Positions 53,183-63,695 of a stretch of DNA of 64,000 bases are shown in pieces. The DNA lies in the NCBI RefSeq assembly GCF_001953635.1, contig NZ_MEJH01000008.1, forward strand, positions 119,611 through 183,610, given 5' to 3'. The translations under genes and the position numbers were made by a program. The notes below the pieces were generated by a model. It worked only from the letters and a program-made list of their open reading frames with translations, had not been told where the DNA came from and did not search any database. Numbering within the stretch: position 1 is the stretch's first letter; each line of letters begins with the position of its first letter. The stretch is from Alteromonas abrolhosensis (lineage in GTDB: Bacteria; Pseudomonadota; Gammaproteobacteria; Enterobacterales; Alteromonadaceae).

Positions 53183-55408
53183 ATGTCGGCAATGGATTAC
53201 GATAACGACGAGTTAATTTTTTTAGATGATGATGGTTCAGTTGAAGAACAAGTTTTGTTGGGCAAAGACTGGAACATTCTTATTGTCGATGACGATGAAG
53301 AGATTCACACGGTAACGCGTCTAGCGCTTTCTGATCTCATCGTAAACGATAGAAAGTTAAACTTTATTCATGCTTATTCTGCAAAACAAGCCAAAGAAAT
53401 GCTTCATGAATATGGCAACACCATTGCCATAATCTTACTTGATGTCGTCATGGAGACAGATGACGCGGGCTTTGATGTTGTTAAATACATCCGCGAAGAC
53501 ATGAAGTTAGTTGAACCTCGAATTATTCTGCGTACAGGCCAGCCCGGCTACGCGCCTGAAGAGCAAGTCATTAAAGTTTACGATATCAACGATTATAAAA
53601 CGAAGACTGAACTTACTCGCGCTAAACTCCTTACCACTATTATTTCCTCGCTTCGCTCGTATCAGCAAATTGTGACGATTAGCCAAAGTCGTGCTGGTTT
53701 AGAAAAGATTATTACTTCTTCAGCCAACTTGTTTGAAGAGCACTCAGTAAAAGAGTTTTGTGAAGGCGTAGTTACTCAGATAAGTTCGCTAATTGGCTTA
53801 GATTCTGAGGGTTTACTCTGTGCAAGAGCGGGTTCGCTGCTGGATAGAGAAGACGAAGAGGTTTACGTACTTGGTGCAGCTGGCGAATATGCGAAATATA
53901 TTAACCAGCCCGTTTTTACTCTCAAGAATCTCGAGATTGAAGAAAATATTAGCCGTTGTCTACGACTGAAAAAGCACATATTTGAACCTAGTTGCTCTGT
54001 GCTTTATATCAGCCGCGCAGGTTTTGAAGCCGCCGTTTTCGTGCGTCAAACTCATGAAATAAGTGAGTTAGACAAGCACTTACTTGAAGTTTTTCTTTCG
54101 AGCATTTCGGTAGGCTACGAAAACGTCAATCTTTTCCATGAGTTAAGAAACGCCGCATTTCGAGATTGGTTAACGCGTCTACCTAACCGCAACGAGTTTA
54201 TCAATATGTTAGATAAACCTAATTTATTTGCGGGAGAGAATTACAGCGTAGCCCTTATCGATGTAAACCATTTCTCTGACATTAACGATGGGTTAGGGCA
54301 AGAAGTTGGTAACGAACTGCTACGTGCCATCAGCGACCGCTTTCAGTCATCTTTTGACAGCATAGTGAAAAAAGGCCGCATAGGCGCCGATGTTTTTGGA
54401 CTTATCGGCCCTGACGAACTGGTATGCCCAAAGTCTATCAATAATATTTTCCAGTCTTCGTTTCAGGTCGGTGATCACACCCTTCCGGTAAACATCACCC
54501 TTGGATTGTGCAAATTAGACAATAAGCGCCACATCGGCATTGAGATCTTGAAGCGTACCAATATTGCGCTAAACCGAGCAAAGAAAAATCTCACCGATAA
54601 CTTTGAATATTACGCCAAAGACATCGAAGATCAGACGACTTGGCGTCTAGATATGATTCGCCAACTCAGAAGCGACTTTGCAGCAAGAAAGCTGGAATTG
54701 TGGTTTCAGCCGCAAGTGGACTTGCTGAATGAAAGAGTGGTTGGCATGGAAGGCTTACTACGCTGGCCCAATGGGGAAGGGGGATACATTTCACCTGCCG
54801 TGTTTGTACCACTTGCCGAATATTCAGGTCTCATCGTTGATATCGGTGAATGGGTGCTAGAAGAGTCATGCCGTCGTCTTCAGGAGTTGAAAGAGAAAGG
54901 TTATGGCCATCTAAGAGTTGCCGTTAACATCTCTATTCCGCAGTTCCGTGACAGGCTATTTGTAGACAAAGTGAAGCAGGCGCTATCTAACGCAAATTGT
55001 GACCCAAGCCTTTTGGAGCTAGAGATCACAGAAAGCGTAGTGATGGATGAACCGCAAATTGTAATAGACGCATTGCGTTCATTGAAAGAGTTTGGCGTTC
55101 AAATAGCTATTGATGACTTTGGAACGGGTTTCTCTTCAATGAGTTATCTTCAACAATTGCCGTTAGATCGTTTGAAGGTAGATCGCTCTTTTGTCAAAGA
55201 TATCAAACCCGGAGCCAGTGCTGTACTTGCTGAAACCATTGTAACTTTAGGGAATAAGCTCGGCTTATTAACTATTGCAGAAGGTGTAGAGAAGCGAGAG
55301 CAGGCGAGTTACATGATAAAACTAGGATGTGACGAGGCTCAGGGTTACTTGTATGCGAAGCCGATGCCGTTCGATGCGCTTTTAGCGTTTCTTGAAGAAC
55401 AAGATTAG
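53183..55408 (+). CDS. Response regulator with DUF3369, GGDEF-like and EAL-like domains
   Basis: 741 residues. Receiver domain (about 27-150): VDDDEEIH acidic pocket, phospho-acceptor Asp near 86 in LLDVVME, Lys in YKTKTEL. DUF3369 (about 175-310) follows. The GGDEF signature reads GADVF (about 402), so cyclase activity is doubtful. The EAL motif reads EGL (GMEGLLRW, about 522), while LEITES, DDFGTGFSS, AEGVE and QGYLY are kept, so phosphodiesterase activity is likely but not certain. No sensor kinase lies next to it. GAGGAAA is upstream of the ATG; ATG 53192 is an alternative. Confidence 0.88.
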   Translation: MSAMDYDNDELIFLDDDGSVEEQVLLGKDWNILIVDDDEEIHTVTRLALSDLIVNDRKLNFIHAYSAKQAKEMLHEYGNTIAIILLDVVMETDDAGFDVVKYIREDMKLVEPRIILRTGQPGYAPEEQVIKVYDINDYKTKTELTRAKLLTTIISSLRSYQQIVTISQSRAGLEKIITSSANLFEEHSVKEFCEGVVTQISSLIGLDSEGLLCARAGSLLDREDEEVYVLGAAGEYAKYINQPVFTLKNLEIEENISRCLRLKKHIFEPSCSVLYISRAGFEAAVFVRQTHEISELDKHLLEVFLSSISVGYENVNLFHELRNAAFRDWLTRLPNRNEFINMLDKPNLFAGENYSVALIDVNHFSDINDGLGQEVGNELLRAISDRFQSSFDSIVKKGRIGADVFGLIGPDELVCPKSINNIFQSSFQVGDHTLPVNITLGLCKLDNKRHIGIEILKRTNIALNRAKKNLTDNFEYYAKDIEDQTTWRLDMIRQLRSDFAARKLELWFQPQVDLLNERVVGMEGLLRWPNGEGGYISPAVFVPLAEYSGLIVDIGEWVLEESCRRLQELKEKGYGHLRVAVNISIPQFRDRLFVDKVKQALSNANCDPSLLELEITESVVMDEPQIVIDALRSLKEFGVQIAIDDFGTGFSSMSYLQQLPLDRLKVDRSFVKDIKPGASAVLAETIVTLGNKLGLLTIAEGVEKREQASYMIKLGCDEAQGYLYAKPMPFDALLAFLEEQD

Positions 55409-55992
55409 GCTGATAAAACAGACGCAATAGTGCGTTTTAGGGCAGGAAGGATCTCAAGCTCGAACCAAGGATTTTTGGCCAGCCATCGGTTGTTTCTACC
55501 TGATGGATGAGGCAATACAAAATGGGACTCAGATGGTGTCCGCACAGCTTCAGTCAGCGTTTTGAATTGTGGAAGATAATACTGTTGTGAGTAGCGCCCG
55601 ACATAAAGCGTTATTTTGGGTTTTAAATAGAAGAGAAATTCATTGTGCCACGTAGGCGCACATTCTTTTCTAGGTGGTGCATCGGCGCCATTTTTATAAC
55701 CGGGGAAGCAGAAGCCCATTGGCATAACCGAGACTAAGCGCGGGTTATAAAAGGTCTCTCTCGAGACAGAAAGCCAATCGCGTAAACGATCCCCGCTAGG
55801 ATCCTCGAAAGCTGTTTCCCTTTCATGCGCTTTTAGCCCCGGCGCTTGTCCAACAATGAGTATTTTGGTTGATGGTGCAGTGTTAAAAATAGGGTTGGGC
55901 TCTTGTGGCAAATAAGGGGCGCACAGCCTGCAATTCCTTGCTTTAACCACCAATGCGTTGTGCCCTTTCAAATTTTTCTCCAAATATTTCAC
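55405..55992 (-). CDS. Uracil-DNA glycosylase family protein
   Basis: 195 residues. GQAPGLKAHERETAFEDPSGDRLRDWL carries the water-activating/uracil-binding loop of the UDG superfamily, and LPHPSGRNNRW is the second motif (HPSxRN). An N-terminal CRLC pair is present, but a full four-Cys Fe-S set is not evident. Expected to remove uracil or other deaminated bases from DNA; subfamily uncertain. Its stop overlaps that of the preceding convergent gene. Confidence 0.82.
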   Translation of the reverse strand: MKYLEKNLKGHNALVVKARNCRLCAPYLPQEPNPIFNTAPSTKILIVGQAPGLKAHERETAFEDPSGDRLRDWLSVSRETFYNPRLVSVMPMGFCFPGYKNGADAPPRKECAPTWHNEFLFYLKPKITLYVGRYSQQYYLPQFKTLTEAVRTPSESHFVLPHPSGRNNRWLAKNPWFELEILPALKRTIASVLSA

Positions 55993-56097
55993 TTTGTCAT
56001 ACTTTTGTCATAAAACTATGATCTCAGTTTGACTATCTTATGTATATACAGTATGTTTAATAGTGACAGTAGTAGACTGTAACACAGGAGAAAAAAC

Positions 56098-56403
56098 ATG
56101 CGTAAAGTAGTACTAACCCTAGCTCTATCAGCGGCCTTTGGTATTGCGCATGCGGAATCTGGAGATAACCAGCTTTTCGATTGCATGGATGCGAAAACAT
56201 TCGAAATGAATAACCAATGTATGTCTGACAAAATCGGCAATAACATTCGTTTCCGTGATGCACAAGCAAAGTTGATCGACATTGCAAGCGAAAGTCAGGG
56301 TGACTACGCCATTGCAACAATGACGTTCGATCAAGAAAATATGCACATTGATATCGTAGCACATAAAGATTCGCTTAACGCGCTTGCTGCGAACCGTAAC
56401 TAA
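56098..56403 (+). CDS. Small periplasmic protein
   Basis: 101 residues with a signal peptide (LALSAAFGIAHA) and two Cys (FDCMD, NQCMSD) that could pair. AGGAGA precedes the ATG and a terminator follows. Single gene; no family recognised. Confidence 0.6.
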   Translation: MRKVVLTLALSAAFGIAHAESGDNQLFDCMDAKTFEMNNQCMSDKIGNNIRFRDAQAKLIDIASESQGDYAIATMTFDQENMHIDIVAHKDSLNALAANRN

Positions 56404-56421
56404 TTTTTAGTTAACACACAG

Positions 56422-56450
56422 AAGCCGGCGACAATTTCGCCGGCTTTTTT
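56422..56450. terminator. Bidirectional intrinsic terminator
   Basis: Stem AAGCCGGCG / CGCCGGCTT with a 7-nt loop and T-run, between the small periplasmic protein gene and the converging sthA. Confidence 0.92.
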
Positions 56451-56457
56451 GTGTCCG

Positions 56458-57879
56458 TTAGAAAATCCTATTCAGTCCATTAATGGCAGCAACTCGATAA
56501 GCTTCAGCCATGGTCGGATAGTTAAATGTAGTGTTAACGAAGTAATCTATGGTATTGCCTTCGCCCTTTTGCTGCATTATCGCTTGGCCGATGTGGACAA
56601 TCTCAGAAGCACGTTCGCCAAAACAATGGATCCCTAAGATCTCTTTTGTTTCTCGATGGAACAAAATTTTCAAACTTCCTGTCTGCGTAGACGCAATTTG
56701 CGCTCTGGCCAAATGTTTGAACTGGGCTCTTCCCACTTCATAAGGCACTTTCGCTGCAGTAAGCTCTTGCTCTGTTTTACCAACAGAACTTATTTCTGGG
56801 ATGGTGTATATGCCTGACGGAATATCTTCTACCAATGCCGAATGTGTTTTTATGCCAAGCATAGCTTCAGCGGCAAAGCGACCTTGGTTATAAGCCGCAG
56901 ATGCTAAACTTGGATAGCCAATGACATCGCCGACTGCAAATACATTGTCTACGTCAGTTTGATAATTTTCATTAACCTTGAGTTGGCCTCTGCCATCGGC
57001 TTTTAAACCAATATTCTCGAGTTTAAGTGTATCTGTATTACCCGTTCTTCCGTTAGCAAACAAGAGACAATCTGCGCGCATACGCTTGCCCGACTCTAAG
57101 TTTAAAATAACCGAGTCATCGGTAGCTTCAACCGAAGAGTAGGCTTCATTGTGACGGATGAGTACGCCATTGTTCCACAGGTGATAACTGAGCGCGTCAG
57201 AGATCTCGTCATCTAGGAAAGATAAAAGTCGATCGCGCATGTTCACCAGGTCAACTTTGACACCTAAGCCTCTGAAGATGCTGGCATATTCGGAGCCGAT
57301 TACCCCAGCGCCATAAATTATGATGGACTTGGGATCGTGATTTAAAGATAAGATAGTGTCTGAGTTGTATATTCGAGGGTGGCTAAAGTCGATGTCTTTA
57401 GGGCAATAGGGGCGTGAACCTGTTGCGATAGCAATTTGACCGGCAGTGACTGTATCTTTCGAGCCATCTTTACGGGTTATCTCTAACGTATGCGCATCTA
57501 CGAAGCTGGCTTCACCGTGGAAAAGCGTTACGCGGTTTCTATCGTAGAATGAAGAACGAAGTCTAGTTTGGCTTTTTACCACACCGCTAGCATGGCGCAT
57601 GATGTCAGAAAACGTAAGACTCTTACTTAAGTGGTTGTCGGCAAACAAGGGAGAAGAGTTATATTCAATAAGACGACTTACTGAGTGACGAAGCGCTTTT
57701 GATGGAATGGTCCCCCAATGGGTACAGCCCCCTCCCACTGCCTCGTAGCGCTCAACAACCGCCACTTTTTTTCCGGCTTTGGCAAGCTGCATTGCAACGC
57801 CTTCTCCACCAGGACCTGTGCCAATAACTATTACGTCATAGTGATACGACGGGGCTTTAGTTTTTTGCTTCGTTGCCAT
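56458..57879 (-). CDS. sthA: Soluble pyridine nucleotide transhydrogenase
   Basis: 473 residues. FAD-binding [17 protein letters not shown], then [19 protein letters not shown], where the second redox Cys of lipoamide-dehydrogenase relatives is replaced by Thr, the mark of SthA. A second Rossmann loop [13 protein letters not shown] binds NAD(P). It interconverts NADPH and NADH in the cytosol. GGGAAAGTAAG precedes the ATG. Confidence 0.95.
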   Translation of the reverse strand: MATKQKTKAPSYHYDVIVIGTGPGGEGVAMQLAKAGKKVAVVERYEAVGGGCTHWGTIPSKALRHSVSRLIEYNSSPLFADNHLSKSLTFSDIMRHASGVVKSQTRLRSSFYDRNRVTLFHGEASFVDAHTLEITRKDGSKDTVTAGQIAIATGSRPYCPKDIDFSHPRIYNSDTILSLNHDPKSIIIYGAGVIGSEYASIFRGLGVKVDLVNMRDRLLSFLDDEISDALSYHLWNNGVLIRHNEAYSSVEATDDSVILNLESGKRMRADCLLFANGRTGNTDTLKLENIGLKADGRGQLKVNENYQTDVDNVFAVGDVIGYPSLASAAYNQGRFAAEAMLGIKTHSALVEDIPSGIYTIPEISSVGKTEQELTAAKVPYEVGRAQFKHLARAQIASTQTGSLKILFHRETKEILGIHCFGERASEIVHIGQAIMQQKGEGNTIDYFVNTTFNYPTMAEAYRVAAINGLNRIF

Positions 57880-58002
57880 CTTACTTTCCCATGTTGTTAC
57901 TTTTGTAATGCGATGTCACCACTAGGTTGGCCGCAATACAAAATGAATGATTCTGGTTTTAGTATAACTACCTTACTTGCTTTGTAATTCCAACTATAGA
58001 AT

Positions 58003-58040
58003 AAAAAAAACCACATAAGCAGACACTTATGTGGTTTTTA
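58003..58040. terminator. Intrinsic terminator between desaturase and sthA
   Basis: 13-bp stem AAAACCACATAAG / CTTATGTGGTTTT with a 6-nt loop, with T-runs in both directions. Confidence 0.9.
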
Positions 58041-58070
58041 TAGGTTCAACTCGTAATGCAGAGCGTTAGC

Positions 58071-59198
58071 TTATGCCATTTGCAGGGACAGGCTTTGTAG
58101 CTGTGTCCATTTCTCTTTCTGTACAGCAAAGGCATGTTTCAGCTCTTTATATTTATACGCAAGTTCTAATCCCTCAATGCTGCGCTTTAGCGTACGTTGC
58201 TTAACGCGCATTACGCGTTTTTTCGTTGCGTAATAATCACTCATACGCTGCATTAACAAATCGTATTCTTCTTGTATGGTGTGCATCATTTCTTCTGCAT
58301 TTGGTAACAGCGAGACTTTTTCGCTTGCTCTTTGCAGCTGCATGGCAGCCAATGCTTTCTCGATGCGCTCTTCTGGAACCTTGCGAAGGTTTGACGTAAG
58401 ACCTACTAGTGATAATCCTTTAATAAGCCATTTTGTAGGATCAAACTGATACCAGCGAATGCCATTACGGTAGTCGTACTCAAAGATGTGATGGTAATTG
58501 TGATAACCTTCACCAAAGGTAAAAAACGCAAGAATACCGTTATCTCGTGCTGTGTTTTTATCGGTGTAAGGCTGGCTACCCCAAAAATGAGCAAGCGAAT
58601 TGATAAAGAAGGTTACGTGATGCACTAGCACCAGGCGAAGTACACCGGCTACCAAGATCATGCCTAATACGTCACCATTTAAATAGCCCAGAAGACCTGT
58701 GATACCAAAGTTGGCCGCCAGCACGATGGGCAAATAGTAGTTATGCTGCCACATCACCACTTTATCTTTTTGAAGATCTTTACAGTTACTGTAGTCATCG
58801 TAACGTTTGGCCTGATACTCACGCAACATCCAGCCGATATGCGCAAACCAAAGCCCCTTCTTCGCAGAGTAGGGGTCTTTGTCGTTATCATCAACATGAC
58901 GATGATGAACGCGATGATCTGACGACCAGTGCAAAATACTATTTTGCAGCGCCATAGCGCCACCAATCGCAAGGATCACACGAACTACCACATTGGCGTC
59001 GTAAGTTTTATGCGACCATAAGCGGTGATAGCCGGCAGTTATAGACATACCGGTAAAGTAAAATAGGAATATAGCCGCACCGATTTCTGCCCAATCGATG
59101 CCTTGATACGCCACCCATAGCGGCACACCAATAAACGCAATTGCGCCAGATATAATAAATACCAGCACATTAGTAAGGATAAGAGGAGGTTTTTTCAT
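58071..59198 (-). CDS. Acyl-CoA/fatty-acid delta-9 desaturase
   Basis: 375 residues from MKKPPLILTNVLV. The three His boxes of the membrane di-iron family are present: HRLWSH, HRVHH and YHNYHH, between four membrane helices. A C-terminal helical extension follows. It inserts a double bond in saturated acyl chains. A TTG nine bases further upstream extends the frame (MYK), but ATG 59198 fits better. It is divergent from fabR, the expected regulator of unsaturated fatty-acid genes. Confidence 0.92.
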   Translation of the reverse strand: MKKPPLILTNVLVFIISGAIAFIGVPLWVAYQGIDWAEIGAAIFLFYFTGMSITAGYHRLWSHKTYDANVVVRVILAIGGAMALQNSILHWSSDHRVHHRHVDDNDKDPYSAKKGLWFAHIGWMLREYQAKRYDDYSNCKDLQKDKVVMWQHNYYLPIVLAANFGITGLLGYLNGDVLGMILVAGVLRLVLVHHVTFFINSLAHFWGSQPYTDKNTARDNGILAFFTFGEGYHNYHHIFEYDYRNGIRWYQFDPTKWLIKGLSLVGLTSNLRKVPEERIEKALAAMQLQRASEKVSLLPNAEEMMHTIQEEYDLLMQRMSDYYATKKRVMRVKQRTLKRSIEGLELAYKYKELKHAFAVQKEKWTQLQSLSLQMA

Positions 59199-59279
59199 TT
59201 TATACAACTTGGCTTACAACTGTTCGCTAATTTATCGTTTTACGAGGCTTCAGGCAAGCAAAACCCAGATTAGTTCTGC

Positions 59280-59291
59280 TTACATGTGTAA
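59280..59291. promoter_or_regulatory. Candidate FabR operator in the desaturase/fabR gap
   Basis: TTACATGTGTAA is a near-palindrome in the 332-base divergent region, similar to the ACA/TGT core of FabR sites. Apart from this and presumed promoters, nothing is recognised in the gap 59208-59539. Confidence 0.4.
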
Positions 59292-59539
59292 AGTTTAATT
59301 ATAGTAAAGCTACGCTGAAGCGCTCGTTAATTGTGGCTTTTTCCGCTTAATGCTTGTTTATAAAAGAGATGATTCTGTTTCTCTTTCCCCACTGGTGTGT
59401 GTTGCGATAAACTACACATGCTAGTCTTTGATGTACGAAGTTTGATTGCGTTAATGGCTATACAGATGACGTAAGGGCTTCAACCCTAAGCGCTAAAAAT
59501 CATCAAGCCGTTTAGAGCTAATCAACCTATGGTGCGAAT

Positions 59540-60136
59540 GTGAGTCGACAAGAACAGAAATTAAAAACCCGCCAAAATATCATTCATGCTGCGTTTTCTT
59601 TGCTCGATGAAAACCGCAGCTTATCTGCAATCAGCTTGCGTGAAGTTGCCCGAGAGGCAGGTATAGCACCTACGTCTTTTTATCGACACTTCAAAGATAT
59701 GGACGAATTAGGTTTAACGCTGGTGGATGAAGCCGGTTTAGCATTGCGGCAGCTTATGCGTCAGGCAAGGCGGCGTATAGCCTCTGGAGGTGGCGTAATA
59801 CATACTTCTGTTGAAACCTTCATGGAATTTATTGCGGCAAATACAAACGTATTTCGTTTATTATTACGCGAGCATACTGGTACGTCGTCGGCTTATCGGT
59901 TGGCAGTATTTAGAGAGATTCAACACTTCATCGACGAGTTGACCGACTACATTATTGAACAGCAGGGCGTAGAATACTCATGCGCGCAGCTTCAAGCTGA
60001 TGCTATGGTTAGGCTCGTATTCAGTGCAGGTGCTGAAGCACTAGAAGCTGATGATAAGCTTCGCCGCGAAATTGGTGAGAGAGTGAAAGCACAGCTTCGC
60101 TTCGTTCAAGTAGGTGCAACGCAAAAAAGCGTATAA
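59540..60136 (+). CDS. fabR: Unsaturated fatty-acid repressor FabR (TetR family)
   Basis: 198 residues from a GTG start ([21 protein letters not shown]). The TetR helix-turn-helix [28 protein letters not shown] is the FabR form. FabR senses acyl-ACP/CoA pools and represses genes of unsaturated fatty-acid synthesis. It is divergent from a desaturase, a classic target arrangement. Confidence 0.92.
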   Translation: MSRQEQKLKTRQNIIHAAFSLLDENRSLSAISLREVAREAGIAPTSFYRHFKDMDELGLTLVDEAGLALRQLMRQARRRIASGGGVIHTSVETFMEFIAANTNVFRLLLREHTGTSSAYRLAVFREIQHFIDELTDYIIEQQGVEYSCAQLQADAMVRLVFSAGAEALEADDKLRREIGERVKAQLRFVQVGATQKSV

Positions 60137-60256
60137 TTGAATTAGTGGCGATTGGCCTTTTAAGTCCACATCGTTTGCTCTAATCAAAGCCACCTTATTC
60201 TAATATGTCTTCATAGGCCTTTGTGACTCCAAAGGCCTTGTCAATTTTTACCAAAA

Positions 60257-61354
60257 CTAGCTTTTGCGTGTAAGTAAAACGCCAGCCTCAATGTGATGAG
60301 TAAACGGGAATTGATCGAATAATGCCGATTGAGCAACGTCGTGAGTTTCACTTAAAAGCTCAAGATTTTGCGCCAACGTTTCAGGGTTACACGAGATATA
60401 CACGATATTATCGTAATCCTGAATCATTCTAAGCGAGTCTTCATCCAACCCAGCTCTTGGTGGATCGACCAATACAGTTGTGAAATTATATGTACTTAGA
60501 TCAATGCCTTCTAAGCGACTAAACGTACGTTCACCTTTCATAGCCTGAGTGAATTCTTCAGCGGCGAGTCTTACGATCTTCACATTATTAAGCTGATTTT
60601 GTTCAATATTAAACTGCGCAGCTTGTACAGAGGGCTTGGCTATTTCGGTCCCCACAACATTATCGAAGTGAAGCGCTAGCGGCAGTGAGAAGTTACCTGC
60701 ACCGCAATACATCTCCAGTAAATCGCCAGAGAGCGGCTTTACGCAATCTAGTGCCCATTCAATCATGCTACAGTTCACTTCGGCATTGGGCTGAGTGAAG
60801 CTATTTTCGATATGCTTAAATATGAATTCTTTGCCATTAACGGGTAAGCGCTCAATAACAAAATCGTTGTCGATAATAAGCTTTTGTTTTCTCGCACGGC
60901 CGATGATGTTTACTTTCGGAAAGTGAGCCTCGAGTTTCGCCTTTAATTCTTTTGCAGCCTCTTGCCACTTCTCATCTAGTTGACGATGGTATAAAAGGCT
61001 GATGACAAGCTCGCCAGATAGTGCAGAAAGATAATCGATTTGAAAAAGCTTCTTTCTTAGCACTTCATTTGGTCTTACTTCTTCAAGCAACAGCGCCATA
61101 GCATCGTTTATTGCTTTACAAGCAGGAGGAAAGCTATCTACGCGGTACTTTTCTTTTGTTTCCTGGTTGAACATGATGTGAAACAAATCATCGCCTTCAT
61201 GCCATACTCTAAATTCGGCGCGCATACGGTAGTGCGTTGGTTGCGATGGAAATACGGTTAAGTCAGGCGCATTGAACGGAGAAAGTAACGCAGTAAGACG
61301 TTCTACTTTTTCGTCCAACTGAGCTTGATAGCGTTGTTGTTCGGTCGCGGTCAT
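60257..61354 (-). CDS. trmA: tRNA (uracil-5-)-methyltransferase
   Basis: 365 residues from [25 protein letters not shown] binds AdoMet; DPPRAGLD and YISCNPETL (nucleophile Cys) are the family motifs. Makes m5U54 (T54) in the tRNA T-loop. ATG 61354 with GGAG upstream is preferred to ATG 61366, which would add MENF. Sequence reaches the conserved C-terminus [12 protein letters not shown]. Confidence 0.95.
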   Translation of the reverse strand: MTATEQQRYQAQLDEKVERLTALLSPFNAPDLTVFPSQPTHYRMRAEFRVWHEGDDLFHIMFNQETKEKYRVDSFPPACKAINDAMALLLEEVRPNEVLRKKLFQIDYLSALSGELVISLLYHRQLDEKWQEAAKELKAKLEAHFPKVNIIGRARKQKLIIDNDFVIERLPVNGKEFIFKHIENSFTQPNAEVNCSMIEWALDCVKPLSGDLLEMYCGAGNFSLPLALHFDNVVGTEIAKPSVQAAQFNIEQNQLNNVKIVRLAAEEFTQAMKGERTFSRLEGIDLSTYNFTTVLVDPPRAGLDEDSLRMIQDYDNIVYISCNPETLAQNLELLSETHDVAQSALFDQFPFTHHIEAGVLLTRKS

Positions 61355-61529
61355 AAAATTCTCCATTCAATATTGAGGTCGCGAATTGTAGTCCCTTATA
61401 AAATAACTGCAACAAGCTCTATCTACTTCTGCATTATTATTAGGAACGAACTAGTAAAAAAGCTGTATTAAAATTAAACAATACTGATTCTTTGCCGATA
61501 ATAAGATTGAGGATAGTGAGGATCAAATT

Positions 61530-62843
61530 ATGAACGTGGGTCAAATTAAGGCTTTTATGGGCGACCAGAAGGTCGATCAAAAAGCAGATCAAAAGGCATC
61601 AGTTCACCCGAACGAAATGTTGAAAAAGCAGTTACAGCAAGACGGATTGCAGCAAGCGGCTGAGTTTTCTAAACAACAAGCGGCATCAGTATCTGTTTCC
61701 AGTAGCCAAACTAGCATCGGCTTACGTGTGGTGAGTAGCAGCCTTAACCAAGCGTTGGTCATAGATGGCCAAAAGCCACAAGAAGCCAAAGAGAAAACCA
61801 TTGAAGATAAGTCGAACAGTTTGTTCGACTTTGAAAAAGTTGCCAGAAACGTACTTAAGTTCGTAGGTGGCGTCATTAGAGGTGCGGCAAACGGTGGTGC
61901 CAGCGAAGAAAAGCTTAATGGCTTATTTAGCCAAGCGAGAGAAGGCGTAAGCCGTGGATTCGCTATGGCTGAAAAAGACCTCGCTGGTTTTATGAATGAA
62001 GAGATTGAGCAAGGGATGACAAAAAGCCGCGATCTCATCGATACAGGAATAAACGATCTGGAAACTGACATATTTGGTCGACAGCAGCCGAACGCTGTAA
62101 CGCTTTCGTCCTTAAACGCGGTAGCTGCATCGGATGAGAAAAGCGGAAGCTTGCTGATTCGAACTAAAGATGGCGACGAAGTGAGTTTTAGTTTTGAGAG
62201 TCTTCGCTCGTTTCAGGCGTCCCAGCAACTTAACTTCCAGGCTCAGGCTTCTCAGGAGCAATCTGGCAATAGTGGTGAGCAAAGTGAAAGCAGCTTCTCG
62301 ACGTCTTACACAGAACAAACGTCGTATCAATATTATGAGCGTAGCGGTATTAGCTTTTCATTGAAGGGCGAACTTGATGAAGATGAGTTGGAGTCGATAG
62401 CTGATTTGGTTGGTCAAGTTCAGGATCTCGCAGACACCTTTTACAATGGTGACATCGACAAAGCGTTTGAAGAAGCATTAAGTTTAGGTTTTGACGATAA
62501 AGAGTTGGTTGGCTACGCATTGCAGCTGAACAGAACAACACAGACCGAAGTATTAAAGACATATGAGAACATTCAGCATTATAACGATGATAAAAGTGAT
62601 AATGCTAAGTTCGGGAATGTAGTTAGCCCGATAGCTCAATATTTAGAGAAGATGATGGATACTTTTGCTAATGCCGAAAGTACGTTAGGAAGTAACGAAG
62701 ACTATAATACCTTAATAGGTGGGTTGATCAGTGAAATGAAAGATGTGCAGGTGCCAGACCTTGTATCTGCCATAAATAGATTTCATGCTTTCAATCAAAC
62801 ATTACTCAATGGACTTCCTCAATCTGCTGAGACGAGTGAGTAA
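61530..62843 (+). CDS. DUF5610-like protein
   Basis: 437 residues, soluble, Gln/Ser-rich, with no signal peptide. The block FDFEKVARNVLKFVGGVIRGAANGGASEEKLNGLFSQAREGVSRGF fits the DUF5610 domain. A coil-rich, Ser/Gln-rich linker (about 225-265) separates it from an acidic helical C-terminal domain (GELDEDELESIADLVGQV). Function unknown; some relatives lie near flagellar genes, but no such context exists here. Confidence 0.75.
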   Translation: MNVGQIKAFMGDQKVDQKADQKASVHPNEMLKKQLQQDGLQQAAEFSKQQAASVSVSSSQTSIGLRVVSSSLNQALVIDGQKPQEAKEKTIEDKSNSLFDFEKVARNVLKFVGGVIRGAANGGASEEKLNGLFSQAREGVSRGFAMAEKDLAGFMNEEIEQGMTKSRDLIDTGINDLETDIFGRQQPNAVTLSSLNAVAASDEKSGSLLIRTKDGDEVSFSFESLRSFQASQQLNFQAQASQEQSGNSGEQSESSFSTSYTEQTSYQYYERSGISFSLKGELDEDELESIADLVGQVQDLADTFYNGDIDKAFEEALSLGFDDKELVGYALQLNRTTQTEVLKTYENIQHYNDDKSDNAKFGNVVSPIAQYLEKMMDTFANAESTLGSNEDYNTLIGGLISEMKDVQVPDLVSAINRFHAFNQTLLNGLPQSAETSE

Positions 62844-62861
62844 CTAACTATTCATTAATAT

Positions 62862-62897
62862 AAAAGCCCGGTAGCGAAAGCTAGCCGGGCTTTTTTA
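62862..62897. terminator. Intrinsic terminator
   Basis: Stem AAAAGCCCGG-TAGC / GCTAG-CCGGGCTTTT around a GAAA tetraloop with a one-base bulge, ended by a T-run; lies between two convergent genes. Confidence 0.9.
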
Positions 62898-62920
62898 TAG
62901 CCTTTAAACCGTACGTAGAA

Positions 62921-63385
62921 TTACGCGTGTTCGACTTTGTCCTTTGCAGGGCGAACTTTTAGCGTTCGTTCCTGGAAGATTGAGTCGTTGGTTTTATCGA
63001 TAACACTGTTTAGGTCGTCTGTTACAACCTCGATAAAACCGTATCCTTTTCGTTTTCCAGTTTTGCGATCCTTCATTAAGCGAACCGACTGTACTTCAAT
63101 AAAGCTACTGAAGTATTCCTTTACTGCGTTTTCGTTTGCTCTATAAGGCAAATTACCCACGTATAAGGTTTCTACTGATCCGTCATTAGAATGTGCTCTG
63201 GCATCTGAGGAAGATGGACTTTGAATAAGAGACGCTAGCCAAGGAGTAACGATACCGCTGATCAGCAGAGCTGCTGATACGGTTAGTGGAACATGGACGT
63301 TTAAACTAGCAGAAGAAAATAACAAGTAACCTGCAATTGCAAAAATAGCGCTAATAACAGCGCATTGAATAAAGCCTACTTTCAT
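62921..63385 (-). CDS. Membrane-tethered RRM RNA-binding protein
   Basis: 154 residues. Two hydrophobic N-terminal helices (VGFIQCAVISAIFAIAGYLLF; VPLTVSAALLISGIVTPWLA) precede an RRM of about 80 residues: RNP2 LYVGNL and RNP1 KGYGFIEV are intact. RRM proteins bind single-stranded RNA; tethering to the inner membrane suggests a local RNA role. AAGGTAGG precedes the ATG. It lies next to the rrn promoter but points the other way. Confidence 0.88.
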   Translation of the reverse strand: MKVGFIQCAVISAIFAIAGYLLFSSASLNVHVPLTVSAALLISGIVTPWLASLIQSPSSSDARAHSNDGSVETLYVGNLPYRANENAVKEYFSSFIEVQSVRLMKDRKTGKRKGYGFIEVVTDDLNSVIDKTNDSIFQERTLKVRPAKDKVEHA

Positions 63386-63695
63386 ATACCTACCTTTCTA
63401 TTGTTTATTATGGTGTTGGAGGCTGTACATAGTTTACTCATTTGTAACAAATTGAACAATAAAATGTGAAAAAACTAGTCGAAAGATGCATTGAGCAACG
63501 AGAAATGATGCAGAAATGAGCGGTTAACACCAAAAGTGGCTTAAAAAGCAAAAAAATCCAATTTAAGTGTTGATCTTTCACAGGAGGTATCTATAATGCG
63601 CTCCACGTTCTGAGGGGGCTTCGAGAAAAACAAAGCCAACTTAGCAACAAGTGCGAAACCAAGTTTTCAAACAAATAAAAAGTTTAAAAACATGG

